Shown here: piece after piece, positions 28,341 through 36,830 of the stretch | Position numbering within the stretch: position 1 is the stretch's first letter | Layout: each line of letters starts with the position of its first letter | DNA from: Cryobacterium luteum | GTDB lineage: Bacteria; Actinomycetota; Actinomycetes; Actinomycetales; Microbacteriaceae | Assembly (NCBI RefSeq): GCF_900110125.1 | Contig: NZ_FOCN01000014.1 | Span: 1-64,000 of the forward strand | Direction: 5' to 3' | DNA: 64,000 nucleotides | Notes under the pieces: model-generated | The model's database searches: none | Told to the model about the DNA's origin: nothing | What the model saw: the letters and a program-made list of their open reading frames with translations, nothing else | Position numbers and translations under genes: made by a program

Positions 28341-29732
28341 ATGACTACTCCAGCAGAGGCCAACCAGAACCCGACCCGCCAGCACGCCACTCGTCAACTG
28401 CATCTAAACGCGTTCCTCATGAGCACAGGCCACCACGAGGCATCCTGGCGGCTGCCGGAAAGCAACGGCCTGGCCGGCACTGACGTCGCGCACTTTCAAC
28501 GTCTCGCACGAATCGCCGAAGCTGGCCGGTTCGATTCGATCTTCTTCGCCGACTCCCCGGTGTTGGGGGGCGACGTGGGGCGCCGTCCCTCCGCCACGCT
28601 CGAACCCACCGTGCTGCTGACCGCGATCGCCGCAGTCACCGAGCACATCGGCCTGATCGCCACGGCGAGCACCACGTACAACGACCCGTACAATCTGGCC
28701 CGCCGGTTCGCCTCGATCGACCATGTGAGCGGTGGCAGAGCCGGATGGAACGTGGTGACCACAGCCGGTGACGAGGCGGCGAAGAACTTCTCGCAGCCCG
28801 GCCAACTCGCCCATTTCAGCCGGTACGAGCGGGCGTCGGAGTTTCTCGACGTGGCGCAGAAACTTTGGGACAGCTGGGACGACGACGCCACCGTCGTCGA
28901 CAAGGCTTCGGGCGTTTGGGCCGACCACGACAGGGTGCACGCCATCAACCACGAGGGTGAACATTTCCAGGTGCAGGGCGCGCTCACCGTGCCACGGTCG
29001 CCGCAGGGCCATCCGCTCATCGTGCAGGCGGGTTCCTCGGAAGACGGTAAGAATTTCGCCGCCGAGCATGCCGAAGCCGTGTTCGTCGCCCACCAAACGC
29101 TCCAAGATGCGCAGGCGTTCTACGCCGACCTCAAACAGCGCACGAGAGACCTCGGCCGCGACCCGGAGAGCATCAAGATTCTGCCCGGCATCGTGCCGAT
29201 CATTGCAGCCACCGAAGCGGAGGCTCGCCTGCTCGAGCAGCAGCTTGAAGATCTGATCCAGCCGGAATTCGCCCGCCAGCGGCTGGCGAGCCTGCTCGGT
29301 CGTTCGCCCGCGTCGCTCCCGCTCGATGAGCAGCTGCCGGCTGATCTGCCCCACGAAGACGCCATCGAGGGGGCGAAGAGTCGCTACACCCTCGTCGTTG
29401 AACTGGCGCGCCGGGAACACCTCACCGTGCGCCAGCTAATCGGCCGGCTCGGCGGCGGCCGCGGACACCTCGTGGCCGTCGGAACGGCAACGCAGATCGC
29501 CGACACGATCCAGACCTGGTTTGAATCGAAAGCGGCCGACGGCTTCAACATCATGCCCGCCGTGCTGCCGTCCGGGTTGCAAACCTTCGTCGAACAGGTC
29601 CTACCGATTCTGCGTGCGCGCGGCCTGTTCCGCACCGAGTACGCCGGCAGCACCCTGCGTGAACACTATGGACTCCCCCGCCCGCAGAGCCGCTTCGCCG
29701 TCGAGCGCTCGCTGCTCGGCGCATCCGCCTGA
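28341..29732 (+). CDS. LLM-class flavin-dependent monooxygenase (NtaA/SnaA/DszA group)
   Basis: 463 residues from MTTPAEANQ; the frame is open upstream without a better start. Group hallmarks: LHLNAFLMSTGHHEASWRLP, FDSIFFADSP, EPTVLLTAIAAVTEHIGLIATASTTY, NLARRFASIDHVSGGRAGWNVVT, HEGEHFQVQG and PQGHPLIVQAGSS. These enzymes use reduced FMN from a separate reductase to cleave C-S or C-N bonds. It heads an operon with an SsuABC-like importer, and a flavin reductase lies 5 kb downstream. Likely role: desulfonation or organosulfur degradation; substrate unknown. Confidence 0.92.
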   Translation: MTTPAEANQNPTRQHATRQLHLNAFLMSTGHHEASWRLPESNGLAGTDVAHFQRLARIAEAGRFDSIFFADSPVLGGDVGRRPSATLEPTVLLTAIAAVTEHIGLIATASTTYNDPYNLARRFASIDHVSGGRAGWNVVTTAGDEAAKNFSQPGQLAHFSRYERASEFLDVAQKLWDSWDDDATVVDKASGVWADHDRVHAINHEGEHFQVQGALTVPRSPQGHPLIVQAGSSEDGKNFAAEHAEAVFVAHQTLQDAQAFYADLKQRTRDLGRDPESIKILPGIVPIIAATEAEARLLEQQLEDLIQPEFARQRLASLLGRSPASLPLDEQLPADLPHEDAIEGAKSRYTLVVELARREHLTVRQLIGRLGGGRGHLVAVGTATQIADTIQTWFESKAADGFNIMPAVLPSGLQTFVEQVLPILRARGLFRTEYAGSTLREHYGLPRPQSRFAVERSLLGASA

Positions 29733-29753
29733 CCCGCCAGAAAAGGACTGATC

Positions 29754-30779
29754 ATGAATCGAAAACCCCTCACCACCCTCGGCACCGCCATCCTCGTCGC
29801 CCTGGCTGCGCCGCTTTTCACCAGCGGATGCTCCGGCTCCGCCGCCGCCGACACCGAGATCACCACCATCCGCTACCAGGGCGCGCCCAACACCGTGAGC
29901 CTGATCGAGTTGGCCGGGGAACTCGGCTACCTCGGCGACCTCGATCTCGACTGGGTGAGCAACACCACGAGCGGGCCGCAGAGCATCCAGTCGGTCGCCA
30001 CCGACGAGACCGACATCGGCGGTGCCTTCTCCGGCGCCGTCGTGAACCTGATCGAAGCCGGCGCCCTGGTCACGGCGGTCATCAACTATTACGGCGAAGA
30101 CGAGAAGACCTTTACCGGCTACTACGTGCTCGAGGACAGCCCGATCCACACGGCACGCGACCTGATCGGCAAGAAAATCGGCGTGAACACGCTCGGAGCC
30201 CACCACGAAGCCGTGATCAGGACCTACCTGCAGGCCAGCGGCCTCAGCCCGAACGAGATCGCCCGGGTGGAACTCGTCGTCGTCCCGCCCAACGACACCG
30301 AACTGGCCGTGCGCCGAGGTCAGCTCGACGTCGGAACCCTCGGCGGGGTCTTGCAGGACAACGCACTCGCCGTCGGCGGCGTGCGTGCGCTGTTCACCGA
30401 CATCGGAGTGGTGGGCGGTGCCTTCGACGCCGGCCAGTACGTGCTGCGCAACGATTTCATCGACGCGAACCCCGCTACCTCGAAGAAGCTCGTCACCGGC
30501 ATCGCCCAGGCGATCGAGTGGCAACGCAAAACTCCCGTCGACGAGGTGATCGCCACCTTCACGAAGATCATCGACGAACGCGGCCGCAACGAGAACACAT
30601 CGACACTCAAGTATTGGAAGAGCGTAGGGATCGCCCGCACCGGCGGCGAAATCACCAACCAAGACTTCACCCGGTGGGCCGGCTGGCTCAAGGAATCGGG
30701 TGCCGTCACCACCAGGCTCACCCCGAGCGACTATTACACCAACGAGTTAAACGGTCTGCTCGATGCTGGACAGGAGTAG
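29754..30779 (+). CDS. ABC transporter substrate-binding lipoprotein (SsuA/NMT1-like)
   Basis: 341 residues with a lipoprotein signal ending LFTSGC (C26). The mature part is the NMT1/SsuA-like periplasmic fold: IRYQGAPNTVSLIELAGELGYLGDL, IGGAFSGAVVNLIEAGA, ARDLIGKKIGVNTLGAHHEAV and DVGTLGGVLQDNAL. Binds a sulfonate or similar small organic anion for the adjacent ATPase and permease. AAAGGA ribosome site; 21 bp after the monooxygenase gene. Confidence 0.92.
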   Translation: MNRKPLTTLGTAILVALAAPLFTSGCSGSAAADTEITTIRYQGAPNTVSLIELAGELGYLGDLDLDWVSNTTSGPQSIQSVATDETDIGGAFSGAVVNLIEAGALVTAVINYYGEDEKTFTGYYVLEDSPIHTARDLIGKKIGVNTLGAHHEAVIRTYLQASGLSPNEIARVELVVVPPNDTELAVRRGQLDVGTLGGVLQDNALAVGGVRALFTDIGVVGGAFDAGQYVLRNDFIDANPATSKKLVTGIAQAIEWQRKTPVDEVIATFTKIIDERGRNENTSTLKYWKSVGIARTGGEITNQDFTRWAGWLKESGAVTTRLTPSDYYTNELNGLLDAGQE

Positions 30780-30782
30780 ACC

Positions 30783-31670
30783 ATGAGTCCCAAAATCAGC
30801 CTGCGGGGTGTGAGCAAGGAGTTTCGCATCCGCCCGTCGAAGGACCAGCCGCAGGGCGCCGTGCTTACCGCCCTCGACAATGTCAGCCTCGACGTTTCCG
30901 CAGGGGAGTTCCTCACGCTGGTGGGACCGAGCGGCTCCGGCAAGACCACCCTTCTCGACATTCTCGCCGGCCTGTCCCGACCGTCGTCCGGCAGCGTGTT
31001 CGTCGACGGCGCCCCGATCACCGGCTCTGGCCGCGACCGTGCCGTCGTGTTCCAGCAGTACGCTCTGTTCCCCTGGCGCACCGCAGCGGCCAACGTGACT
31101 TTCGGGCTCGAGGGGCATCGGCCGGGCGTACCTCGGCTCTCGAAGCGGCAACGCGTCGACAAGGCAAGCGAGTACCTCGACCTCGTGGGACTCACCGGTT
31201 TCGAAGACCGCTACCCGCACGAGCTCTCCGGCGGCATGAAGCAGCGCGTCGCCATTGCCCGCAGCCTCGCCTACGAACCCGACATCCTGCTCATGGATGA
31301 ACCTTTCGCCGCGCTCGACGCCCAGACCCGGGAGCAGCTGCAGGGCGAGCTGCTGCGCATCTGGAAGGCCACCGGCAAGACAATCGTCTTCATCACGCAC
31401 GGCATCGAAGAGGCCGTGTACCTGGGCCAGCGGGTCGCGGTGCTCAGCGCACGCCCCGGTCGGCTCAAACAGATCGTCGACATCGACCTCGGCGAGCGCA
31501 GCACCACCGAGGATGTGCGATCGAGCCCGGCCTTCGTCGCCCATCGCCATGAGATCTGGTCGCTGCTGCACGATGAAACTCGCGCAGCCCAGGATGCCGG
31601 CCACCACAAGATCCTGCCCGACGGTACGGCACCCGACGAGCAGAGCCAGCAGAAGGTAGCAGCCCGATGA
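30783..31670 (+). CDS. ABC transporter ATP-binding protein (SsuB/TauB-like)
   Basis: 295 residues. Walker A GPSGSGKTT, Q-loop VVFQQYALFPW, signature LSGGMKQRVAIARSL, Walker B ILLMDEPFAALD and switch H in FITHGIEEA. This is the nitrate/sulfonate/taurine import class. Three bases separate it from the binding-protein gene, and it overlaps the permease by ATGA. Confidence 0.93.
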   Translation: MSPKISLRGVSKEFRIRPSKDQPQGAVLTALDNVSLDVSAGEFLTLVGPSGSGKTTLLDILAGLSRPSSGSVFVDGAPITGSGRDRAVVFQQYALFPWRTAAANVTFGLEGHRPGVPRLSKRQRVDKASEYLDLVGLTGFEDRYPHELSGGMKQRVAIARSLAYEPDILLMDEPFAALDAQTREQLQGELLRIWKATGKTIVFITHGIEEAVYLGQRVAVLSARPGRLKQIVDIDLGERSTTEDVRSSPAFVAHRHEIWSLLHDETRAAQDAGHHKILPDGTAPDEQSQQKVAAR

Positions 31671-32548
31671 CCGCGACACTGGTTCGCGAGCGCCCTACCA
31701 ACGTGACGGATGCTGCGGGCACACGCCCGCTGCCCGCGGGCGACGTACGTCCGACCAGTGCGGCCCTGCTCACGTTTACGCGGCGTGCCCTGTGGAAGTC
31801 GGGGGCGATCGGGCTCTTCCTGCTGTTGTGGGAATTCGGGCCGATCTACCTCGCCGACGAGACCACCCGGGTGTTCATGCCGCCGCTGCACGAGGTACTG
31901 GCCGCCGGGGCCAGCCTTCTCGCCAACGGGCAGCTGCAGGAACACTTGGCTGCGAGCCTCACCCGGTCCATCACCGGGTTTACTGTGGCCGTGGCGTCGG
32001 CGATTTCGCTCGGCCTGCTCGTGGCCTGGTACCGCGCTCTCGACAGTTTTCTCACCCCGCTGCTCGAGCTGTTTCGCAACACGGCCGCGCTCGCGCTGCT
32101 GCCGGTGTTCATTCTGCTGCTCGGCATTGGCGAACTGTCGAAGATCAGCATCGTGGCCTTCGCAGCGTTCTTCCCGGTGCTTCTCAACACCATCGCCGGG
32201 GTGCGCACGGTCGACCCGCTGCTCATTCGCGCGGCGCGGTCGCTCGGGCTTTCGAACTTTCGGCTGTTCCAGAAGGTGATCCTCCCCTCGGCAGTGCCCA
32301 CAATCTTTACGGGCATTCGCATGGCCGGAACCTCCTCCATTCTCGTGCTGATCGCCGCCGAGATGGTGGGAGCGAAGGCTGGGCTCGGGTATCTGATCGT
32401 GAATGCGCAGAGCAGCTTTCTCATTCCCGACATGTATGCCGGCATCCTCACGGTGTCGCTGCTCGGCCTCACGGTGAACTTTCTGCTGGTCGGCCTTGAA
32501 CAGCACTTCTCCCGCTGGCGCACCGCCGTCGGCGCCCAGTCCCTCTGA
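31667..32548 (+). CDS. ABC transporter permease (SsuC/TauC-like)
   Basis: 293 residues, six helices after a soluble N-terminal segment. The EAA loop is AARSLGLSNFRLFQKVILPSAVPTIFTGIRMA, typical of the sulfonate/nitrate/taurine permeases. Overlaps the ATPase gene by 4 bp; completes the importer. Confidence 0.92.
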   Translation: MTATLVRERPTNVTDAAGTRPLPAGDVRPTSAALLTFTRRALWKSGAIGLFLLLWEFGPIYLADETTRVFMPPLHEVLAAGASLLANGQLQEHLAASLTRSITGFTVAVASAISLGLLVAWYRALDSFLTPLLELFRNTAALALLPVFILLLGIGELSKISIVAFAAFFPVLLNTIAGVRTVDPLLIRAARSLGLSNFRLFQKVILPSAVPTIFTGIRMAGTSSILVLIAAEMVGAKAGLGYLIVNAQSSFLIPDMYAGILTVSLLGLTVNFLLVGLEQHFSRWRTAVGAQSL

Positions 32549-32587
32549 ACCAACCTGCCCCCGGTACTACCAATGTAAGGAGATCCC

Positions 32588-32890
32588 ATGCCCGTCATCA
32601 CCGAAACCCTCTGGGCGGTGCACTCCAACGACTATGACTACTCGGTGCCGAAGAACCTCGAGCACGACAATACCGAGGTGCGCCGTGCGGAGTTCACCCG
32701 GGTGAAGTACGAGTCGGCACACCCCGTGGTGCGCGTGCACCCGCTGACCGGCGAACGCGGTCTGGTCATCGGCGGTTTCGCGCAGCGACTGCAGATCGTT
32801 GGGCTCTCCACTACGGAGTCCCGCAACTTTCTGCGACTGCTGCAGGGTGATTCGTCACAGTACTCGGAGACCGTGGCGCTCGCTGCCTGA
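32588..32890 (+). pseudogene. Fragment of a TauD/TfdA-type alpha-ketoglutarate dioxygenase
   Basis: 100 residues behind a good ribosome site (AAGGAG). AVHSNDYDY and YESAHPVVRVHPLTGERGLVIGG plus GLSTTESRNFLRLL align by eye with the middle of TauD/AtsK sulfonate dioxygenases, which continue on both sides. The N-terminal HxD iron site and the C-terminal His/Arg are missing, so it cannot be an active dioxygenase by itself. It probably arose by internal deletion of a sulfonate dioxygenase gene at the end of the import operon, and is still followed by an intrinsic terminator. A small functional protein is not excluded. Confidence 0.6.
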
Positions 32891-32906
32891 CGTTCAGGAC
32901 CGGTCG

Positions 32907-32947
32907 GTGGCGCGTAGGGTAATTCACCCCCTGCGCGCCACTTTTTT
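32907..32947 (+). terminator. Intrinsic terminator of the organosulfur import operon
   Basis: Stem GTGGCGCG / CGCGCCAC (8 bp, extended inside by GGG/CCC pairs) followed directly by TTTTTT (32942-32947), 16 bp after the dioxygenase fragment. Confidence 0.8.
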
Positions 32948-33032
32948 CGGCACCTTTACGCTGTGCGTCGGTGAGCGTCGCGGTAAGTCTCCCGACCCGG
33001 CCGCATTCGGGCGCTCGGCCTAGCTTTCAGTC

Positions 33033-34457
33033 ATGACGAATCACACCCTGCCCCTCCGGTTTGAGCACGATGGCACTATCGTTCTCGGAGCGATGGTGCG
33101 CACCCTGGGTGCCTTCCCCTCCGGCTGGCGATATCCCGGCGCGCATCGCGACCCGGCGGCCGATCCGAAGGCGCTCAAACGCGTCGGCCGAGCCGCCGAG
33201 AAGGCGGGCCTCGACTACATCTTTCTCGGCGACTGGCTGTCGACCGACACGGACCTTGAATTCTCCGATCCGCACCTTCTGTCGCGGGTCGACCCGATGA
33301 GTACCGCCGCGTTTCTGGCGGCCTTCACCCACCACATCGGCATTATCGGCACCGTCAGTACCGTGCACTCCGAGCCCTACGCCGTGGCCAGGGCGGCCGC
33401 CTCGATCGATCGCCTGAGTGGGGGCAGGTTTGCGCTGAACCTCACCCTGACGACCGATCCGCGCGGCGAGGCCAATTTCGGCCGGGCCGGAGTCACTCCG
33501 GAGTTCGACCGCTTCGATGTGGCCAAGGAGTTCGTGGCGGTGCTGCGTGGCCTGTGGGACACCTGGGACGACGATGCCTTCACCCGGGACGCGTCGGGCG
33601 GATCACTCATCAACCGTGAGCTTATTTCCAGCCTCAACCACATTGGGCAGTCCTATGCGGTCGCCGGCCCGCTCAATGTGCAGCGGCCCGTTCAGGGGCA
33701 CGTGCCGATCATGCATTCGGGAACCTCACATCGAGCCCAGGAATTTGCCGCCGAGTTCGCCGATATCTACCTCGTGGCACCGGCCGACCAGGCAGAAGCC
33801 GTTCGCCTCTATGACACGACGAAGCGTCGGGCCGTGTCTTTCGGGCGACGCGCAGCCGATCTCACGATTATCGCGCCGATCCTGCCGATCATCGGGGTCA
33901 CCCGCACCGCCGCGCACGCGGTCTATGACCGTCTGGTTGAGCTCTTCCAGGTGCACGACGGCAGCGCCACGGCCGAGAAACTCGACCTTCCGGCCAATCG
34001 CAACGTTCAGACGCTGCTGCGCATCGTCGGTCTGCCGCTCACGATGCGCAGCTTCGACGAGAGTGTCAGCGCGAGCACGGCTGCACGTTTCAATAGGCTC
34101 GGCGACAGGCTGATCAACCTTGTGACCGAGCGCTCCGGCCGCACTGTTGGGGGCACTCGACCGGTGACCTACCGACATTTGCTCGTGGCCCACCTCATTC
34201 GCTCGCCGATCATTGTGGGCGACGCCGTCGACATCGCCGACTACATCGAATGCTGGTATCGCGCCGGAGCCGTCGACGGGTTCAGCGTGCTCAGCGCCTT
34301 TCTGCACGAGCAGTTCGAGTTGTTCGCGAGTCTCGTGGTGCCAGAGTTGCGCCGCCGCGGCCTCGTGCGGGAGGCGTACACGACAACGACGCTCCGCGGC
34401 CATCTCGGCTCGAGCGTTCCGGCCCGGCGCGTGCCCTCCGACCACCTCATCGCCTAA
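33033..34457 (+). CDS. LLM-class flavin-dependent monooxygenase, second copy
   Basis: 474 residues. IVLGAMVRTLGAFPSGWRYP, LDYIFLGDWLS, RVDPMSTAAFLAAFTHHIGIIGTVST and SEPYAVARAAASIDRLSGGRFALNLTL place it in the NtaA/SnaA/DszA group, diverged from the first copy. It lies behind its own 85-bp leader after the terminator and 8 bp before the flavin reductase, forming a two-component monooxygenase unit with it. Confidence 0.92.
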   Translation: MTNHTLPLRFEHDGTIVLGAMVRTLGAFPSGWRYPGAHRDPAADPKALKRVGRAAEKAGLDYIFLGDWLSTDTDLEFSDPHLLSRVDPMSTAAFLAAFTHHIGIIGTVSTVHSEPYAVARAAASIDRLSGGRFALNLTLTTDPRGEANFGRAGVTPEFDRFDVAKEFVAVLRGLWDTWDDDAFTRDASGGSLINRELISSLNHIGQSYAVAGPLNVQRPVQGHVPIMHSGTSHRAQEFAAEFADIYLVAPADQAEAVRLYDTTKRRAVSFGRRAADLTIIAPILPIIGVTRTAAHAVYDRLVELFQVHDGSATAEKLDLPANRNVQTLLRIVGLPLTMRSFDESVSASTAARFNRLGDRLINLVTERSGRTVGGTRPVTYRHLLVAHLIRSPIIVGDAVDIADYIECWYRAGAVDGFSVLSAFLHEQFELFASLVVPELRRRGLVREAYTTTTLRGHLGSSVPARRVPSDHLIA

Positions 34458-34465
34458 GGAAGCCC

Positions 34466-34996
34466 ATGGTTACCCAGACCCTCATGCCCGCTGACGCGAA
34501 CGAAACCGTTGAGCAGTCATTCATTCGCGCGTTTCGCAGCCACCCGGGAGGCGTCGTCGTCATCACCGCTGTCAGTCCCGACGGCGCTCCGGCGGGGTTT
34601 ACCGCTACCTCGCTCGTGTCGCTCTCGGCCTATCCCCCGAGAGCGACTTTCAATATCGTGAAGTCGGCGTCGAGCTGGCCGGCGGTCACCGACGGCGCAC
34701 TGCTCGCCGTTCATTTTCTGGCCGAGTCCTCGTCGGAACTGGCCCAGCGCTTCGCCGGACCGGCCGCCAACCGGTTCACCGGTGATCACTGGTACAGCAA
34801 CGATCTCGGACTGCCAATTCTGCGCGATGCCATCGGGGTGCTGGTCACCCGGGTGAGCACGGTCGTGCCAATCGACCTGAATGCGGTCGTGGTGCTCGAC
34901 ATTCAGCAGGGTCGGTTCAGCGACAACTACCCGCCCCTGCTCTACCACAACCGGCACTTCGGCACCGTCGCGGTGCAGCCGGAAGACGTCATCTGA
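34466..34996 (+). CDS. Flavin reductase family protein (FMN-binding split barrel)
   Basis: 176 residues from the ATG preceded by AAGGAAG. FRSHPGGVVVITAVSPDGAPAGFTATSLVSLSAYPP is the flavin-reductase (FlaRed/HpaC) N-terminus; LAVHFLAESSSELAQRFAG follows and DNYPPLLYHNRHFG ends the fold. It supplies reduced flavin to the neighbouring LLM monooxygenases using NAD(P)H. Confidence 0.93.
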   Translation: MVTQTLMPADANETVEQSFIRAFRSHPGGVVVITAVSPDGAPAGFTATSLVSLSAYPPRATFNIVKSASSWPAVTDGALLAVHFLAESSSELAQRFAGPAANRFTGDHWYSNDLGLPILRDAIGVLVTRVSTVVPIDLNAVVVLDIQQGRFSDNYPPLLYHNRHFGTVAVQPEDVI

Positions 34997-34997
34997 C

Positions 34998-35047
34998 GCC
35001 TCGTTAACGGAGTACACTCAGAAATGCCTTGACTCCGTTATCGAGTC
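34998..35047. promoter_or_regulatory. Duplicated operator upstream of the TetR gene
   Basis: CGTTAACGGAGT (35002-35013) and ACTCCGTTATCG (35032-35043) are inverted copies differing at one base; the central 9 bp arms TAACGGAGT/ACTCCGTTA are perfect. Each lies inside a partial palindrome of the form ACTCCGTTAACGGAGT (the second is GACTC-CGTTATC-GAGTC), the layout of two TetR dimers bound side by side. Located between flavin reductase and the TetR start, suggesting autoregulation. Confidence 0.6.
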
Positions 35048-35084
35048 GGGCGCCAGATCGACAGCGAAATCGGGTGAGCAGCGG

Positions 35085-35783
35085 ATGCGATCGGATCGAC
35101 ATATAGACGCCTCACCCAGCGCAGGCACGCCGGGCACGACGGGCCGCCGCGAACGCAACAAGGAAGCCAAACAGGCCCGCATCTTTGCGGCCGCCGCCGA
35201 ACTGTTCGCCGAACACGGCTTCGCCGCCGTGACGACACAGCAGATCGCCGAACGGGCCGATGTGGCCAACGGCACCCTGTTTCGCTACGCGTCGACCAAG
35301 TCCGAGCTGCTCCTGATGGTCTGCAACGACGATTTTCGCCGCAACCTCGATCGCGGTCTGGTGAACGTTTCTGCTGATGAATCGGGCGCCACCGAACCGG
35401 CGCGGCGCATCCTGACGCTGCTCACCCCCCTGATCGTGGCCGGGCGGCGCAGCGACGCCAACACCGCCGCCTATCAACGCGAGATTCTGTTCGGAGAACC
35501 GAGCGAGCGCTATCGCACCGAGGCCCTCGTTCTTGTGGCTGAGTTGCAGAGCGCGATCGCCGGCATCCTCGCGGATGCCCCTGCCCAAACCCCGCTCGCA
35601 GCCAGCGCGCCTCCAACCGTGAACGACCCCACGTTCGCCGCCCGCGCCGTGTCCAACGTGCTGCACCTCGAGCTCGCTCGGGCCGCCCTGTCGGGAACGC
35701 CTCTCCCCGCCTTTCTCGCCGCTCTGACCAGCCAGATTGACCTCATCACTCGGGGATACCTCGCACCGCGCCCGCCGGGATAG
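35085..35783 (+). CDS. TetR/AcrR-family transcriptional regulator
   Basis: 232 residues from MRSDRHID. N-terminal helix-turn-helix at about residues 28-70: ARIFAAAAELFAEHGFAAVTTQQIAERADVANGTLFRYASTKSELL. The all-helical C-terminus should bind a small ligand. Duplicated operator just upstream. It separates the monooxygenase genes from the acyl-CoA dehydrogenase gene 59 bp downstream and probably controls one or both sides. Confidence 0.93.
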   Translation: MRSDRHIDASPSAGTPGTTGRRERNKEAKQARIFAAAAELFAEHGFAAVTTQQIAERADVANGTLFRYASTKSELLLMVCNDDFRRNLDRGLVNVSADESGATEPARRILTLLTPLIVAGRRSDANTAAYQREILFGEPSERYRTEALVLVAELQSAIAGILADAPAQTPLAASAPPTVNDPTFAARAVSNVLHLELARAALSGTPLPAFLAALTSQIDLITRGYLAPRPPG

Positions 35784-35842
35784 CTCTCGATGCGCCCCCA
35801 CCGGCTCCGCACGATAATCAGCACCACGATAAGGGACAAACC

Positions 35843-36700
35843 ATGACCAAATTGACCAACATCACCGTTCTCGGAACCGGCGTTCTCGGCTCCCAGATCG
35901 CCTACCAGACCGCGTTCCACGGCTTCAAAGTGGTCGCCTACGACATCACCGACGCCGTGCTCGAAACAGCGAGGGCGCGTTTTCGCACCCTCGCCGACAC
36001 CTATACGTCCGACGTTGCCGGTGGCGCTGACGGGCGCGCCGAGCAGGCCCTCGACAACATCACCTATTCCAGCGACCTCGCCGCAGCCGTACACGACGCC
36101 GATCTGGTCATCGAGGCCATTCCCGAGAACCTCGCAATCAAGGAAGACACCTACAACCGTCTCGGCGCCCTCGCCCCGGCGAAAACGATCTTCGCGACGA
36201 ACTCGTCGACGCTGCTGCCGAGCGACCTCATGGGGTTCACCGGCCGCCCCGACCGCTTTCTCGCACTGCACTTCGCCAACCACGTCTGGGTGCATAACAC
36301 CGCCGAGGTCATGGGCACGGCGCTGACCGATCCGGATGTCTACGCCACCGTCGCCGAGTTCGCCGGAGATATCGGAATGGTTCCGATCGAGATTAAGAAG
36401 GAGAAGGCCGGATACCTGCTGAACAGCCTGCTCATTCCACTGCTCGACGCGGCCGCCGACCTGCTCGTGGACGGCATCGCCGAACCCGAGATGATCGACA
36501 AGACCTGGCGCATCGGCACCGGCGCCCCGGCCGGACCGTTCCAAATCTTCGATATCGTCGGGCTCACCACCGCTTACAACATCTCGTCAACGGCCGGTCC
36601 CAAGCAGCAGCTATTCGCCGCGTACCTCAAGAAGAACTACATCGACCAGGGCAAGCTGGGCATCAGCACCGGCGAAGGTTTCTACCGCTACGCGAATTAG
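35843..36700 (+). CDS. 3-hydroxyacyl-CoA dehydrogenase family oxidoreductase
   Basis: 285 residues, normal for single-function 3-hydroxybutyryl-CoA dehydrogenases. NAD-binding ITVLGTGVLGSQIA, ADLVIEAIPENLAIK, FATNSSTLLPSDL with catalytic Ser, ALHFANHVW with catalytic His, and EKAGYLLNSLLIPLLDAA in the dimer domain. Typical members read HFFNP, so substrate may differ from classical beta-oxidation intermediates. AAGGGA ribosome site; likely co-transcribed with the TetR gene. Confidence 0.9.
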   Translation: MTKLTNITVLGTGVLGSQIAYQTAFHGFKVVAYDITDAVLETARARFRTLADTYTSDVAGGADGRAEQALDNITYSSDLAAAVHDADLVIEAIPENLAIKEDTYNRLGALAPAKTIFATNSSTLLPSDLMGFTGRPDRFLALHFANHVWVHNTAEVMGTALTDPDVYATVAEFAGDIGMVPIEIKKEKAGYLLNSLLIPLLDAAADLLVDGIAEPEMIDKTWRIGTGAPAGPFQIFDIVGLTTAYNISSTAGPKQQLFAAYLKKNYIDQGKLGISTGEGFYRYAN

Positions 36701-36830
36701 CCCGGGTGCGCCGGTGACCGTTTGAACGTGCGGAGCTTTCGCCCTGCACGGGGGCGAGCTTCCGGCGGTGACCGGCGCTGTCCGATGGTGCGGGTGAGCG
36801 GTGGCCTATTCTCCGCGGTTTCGTACCTGG

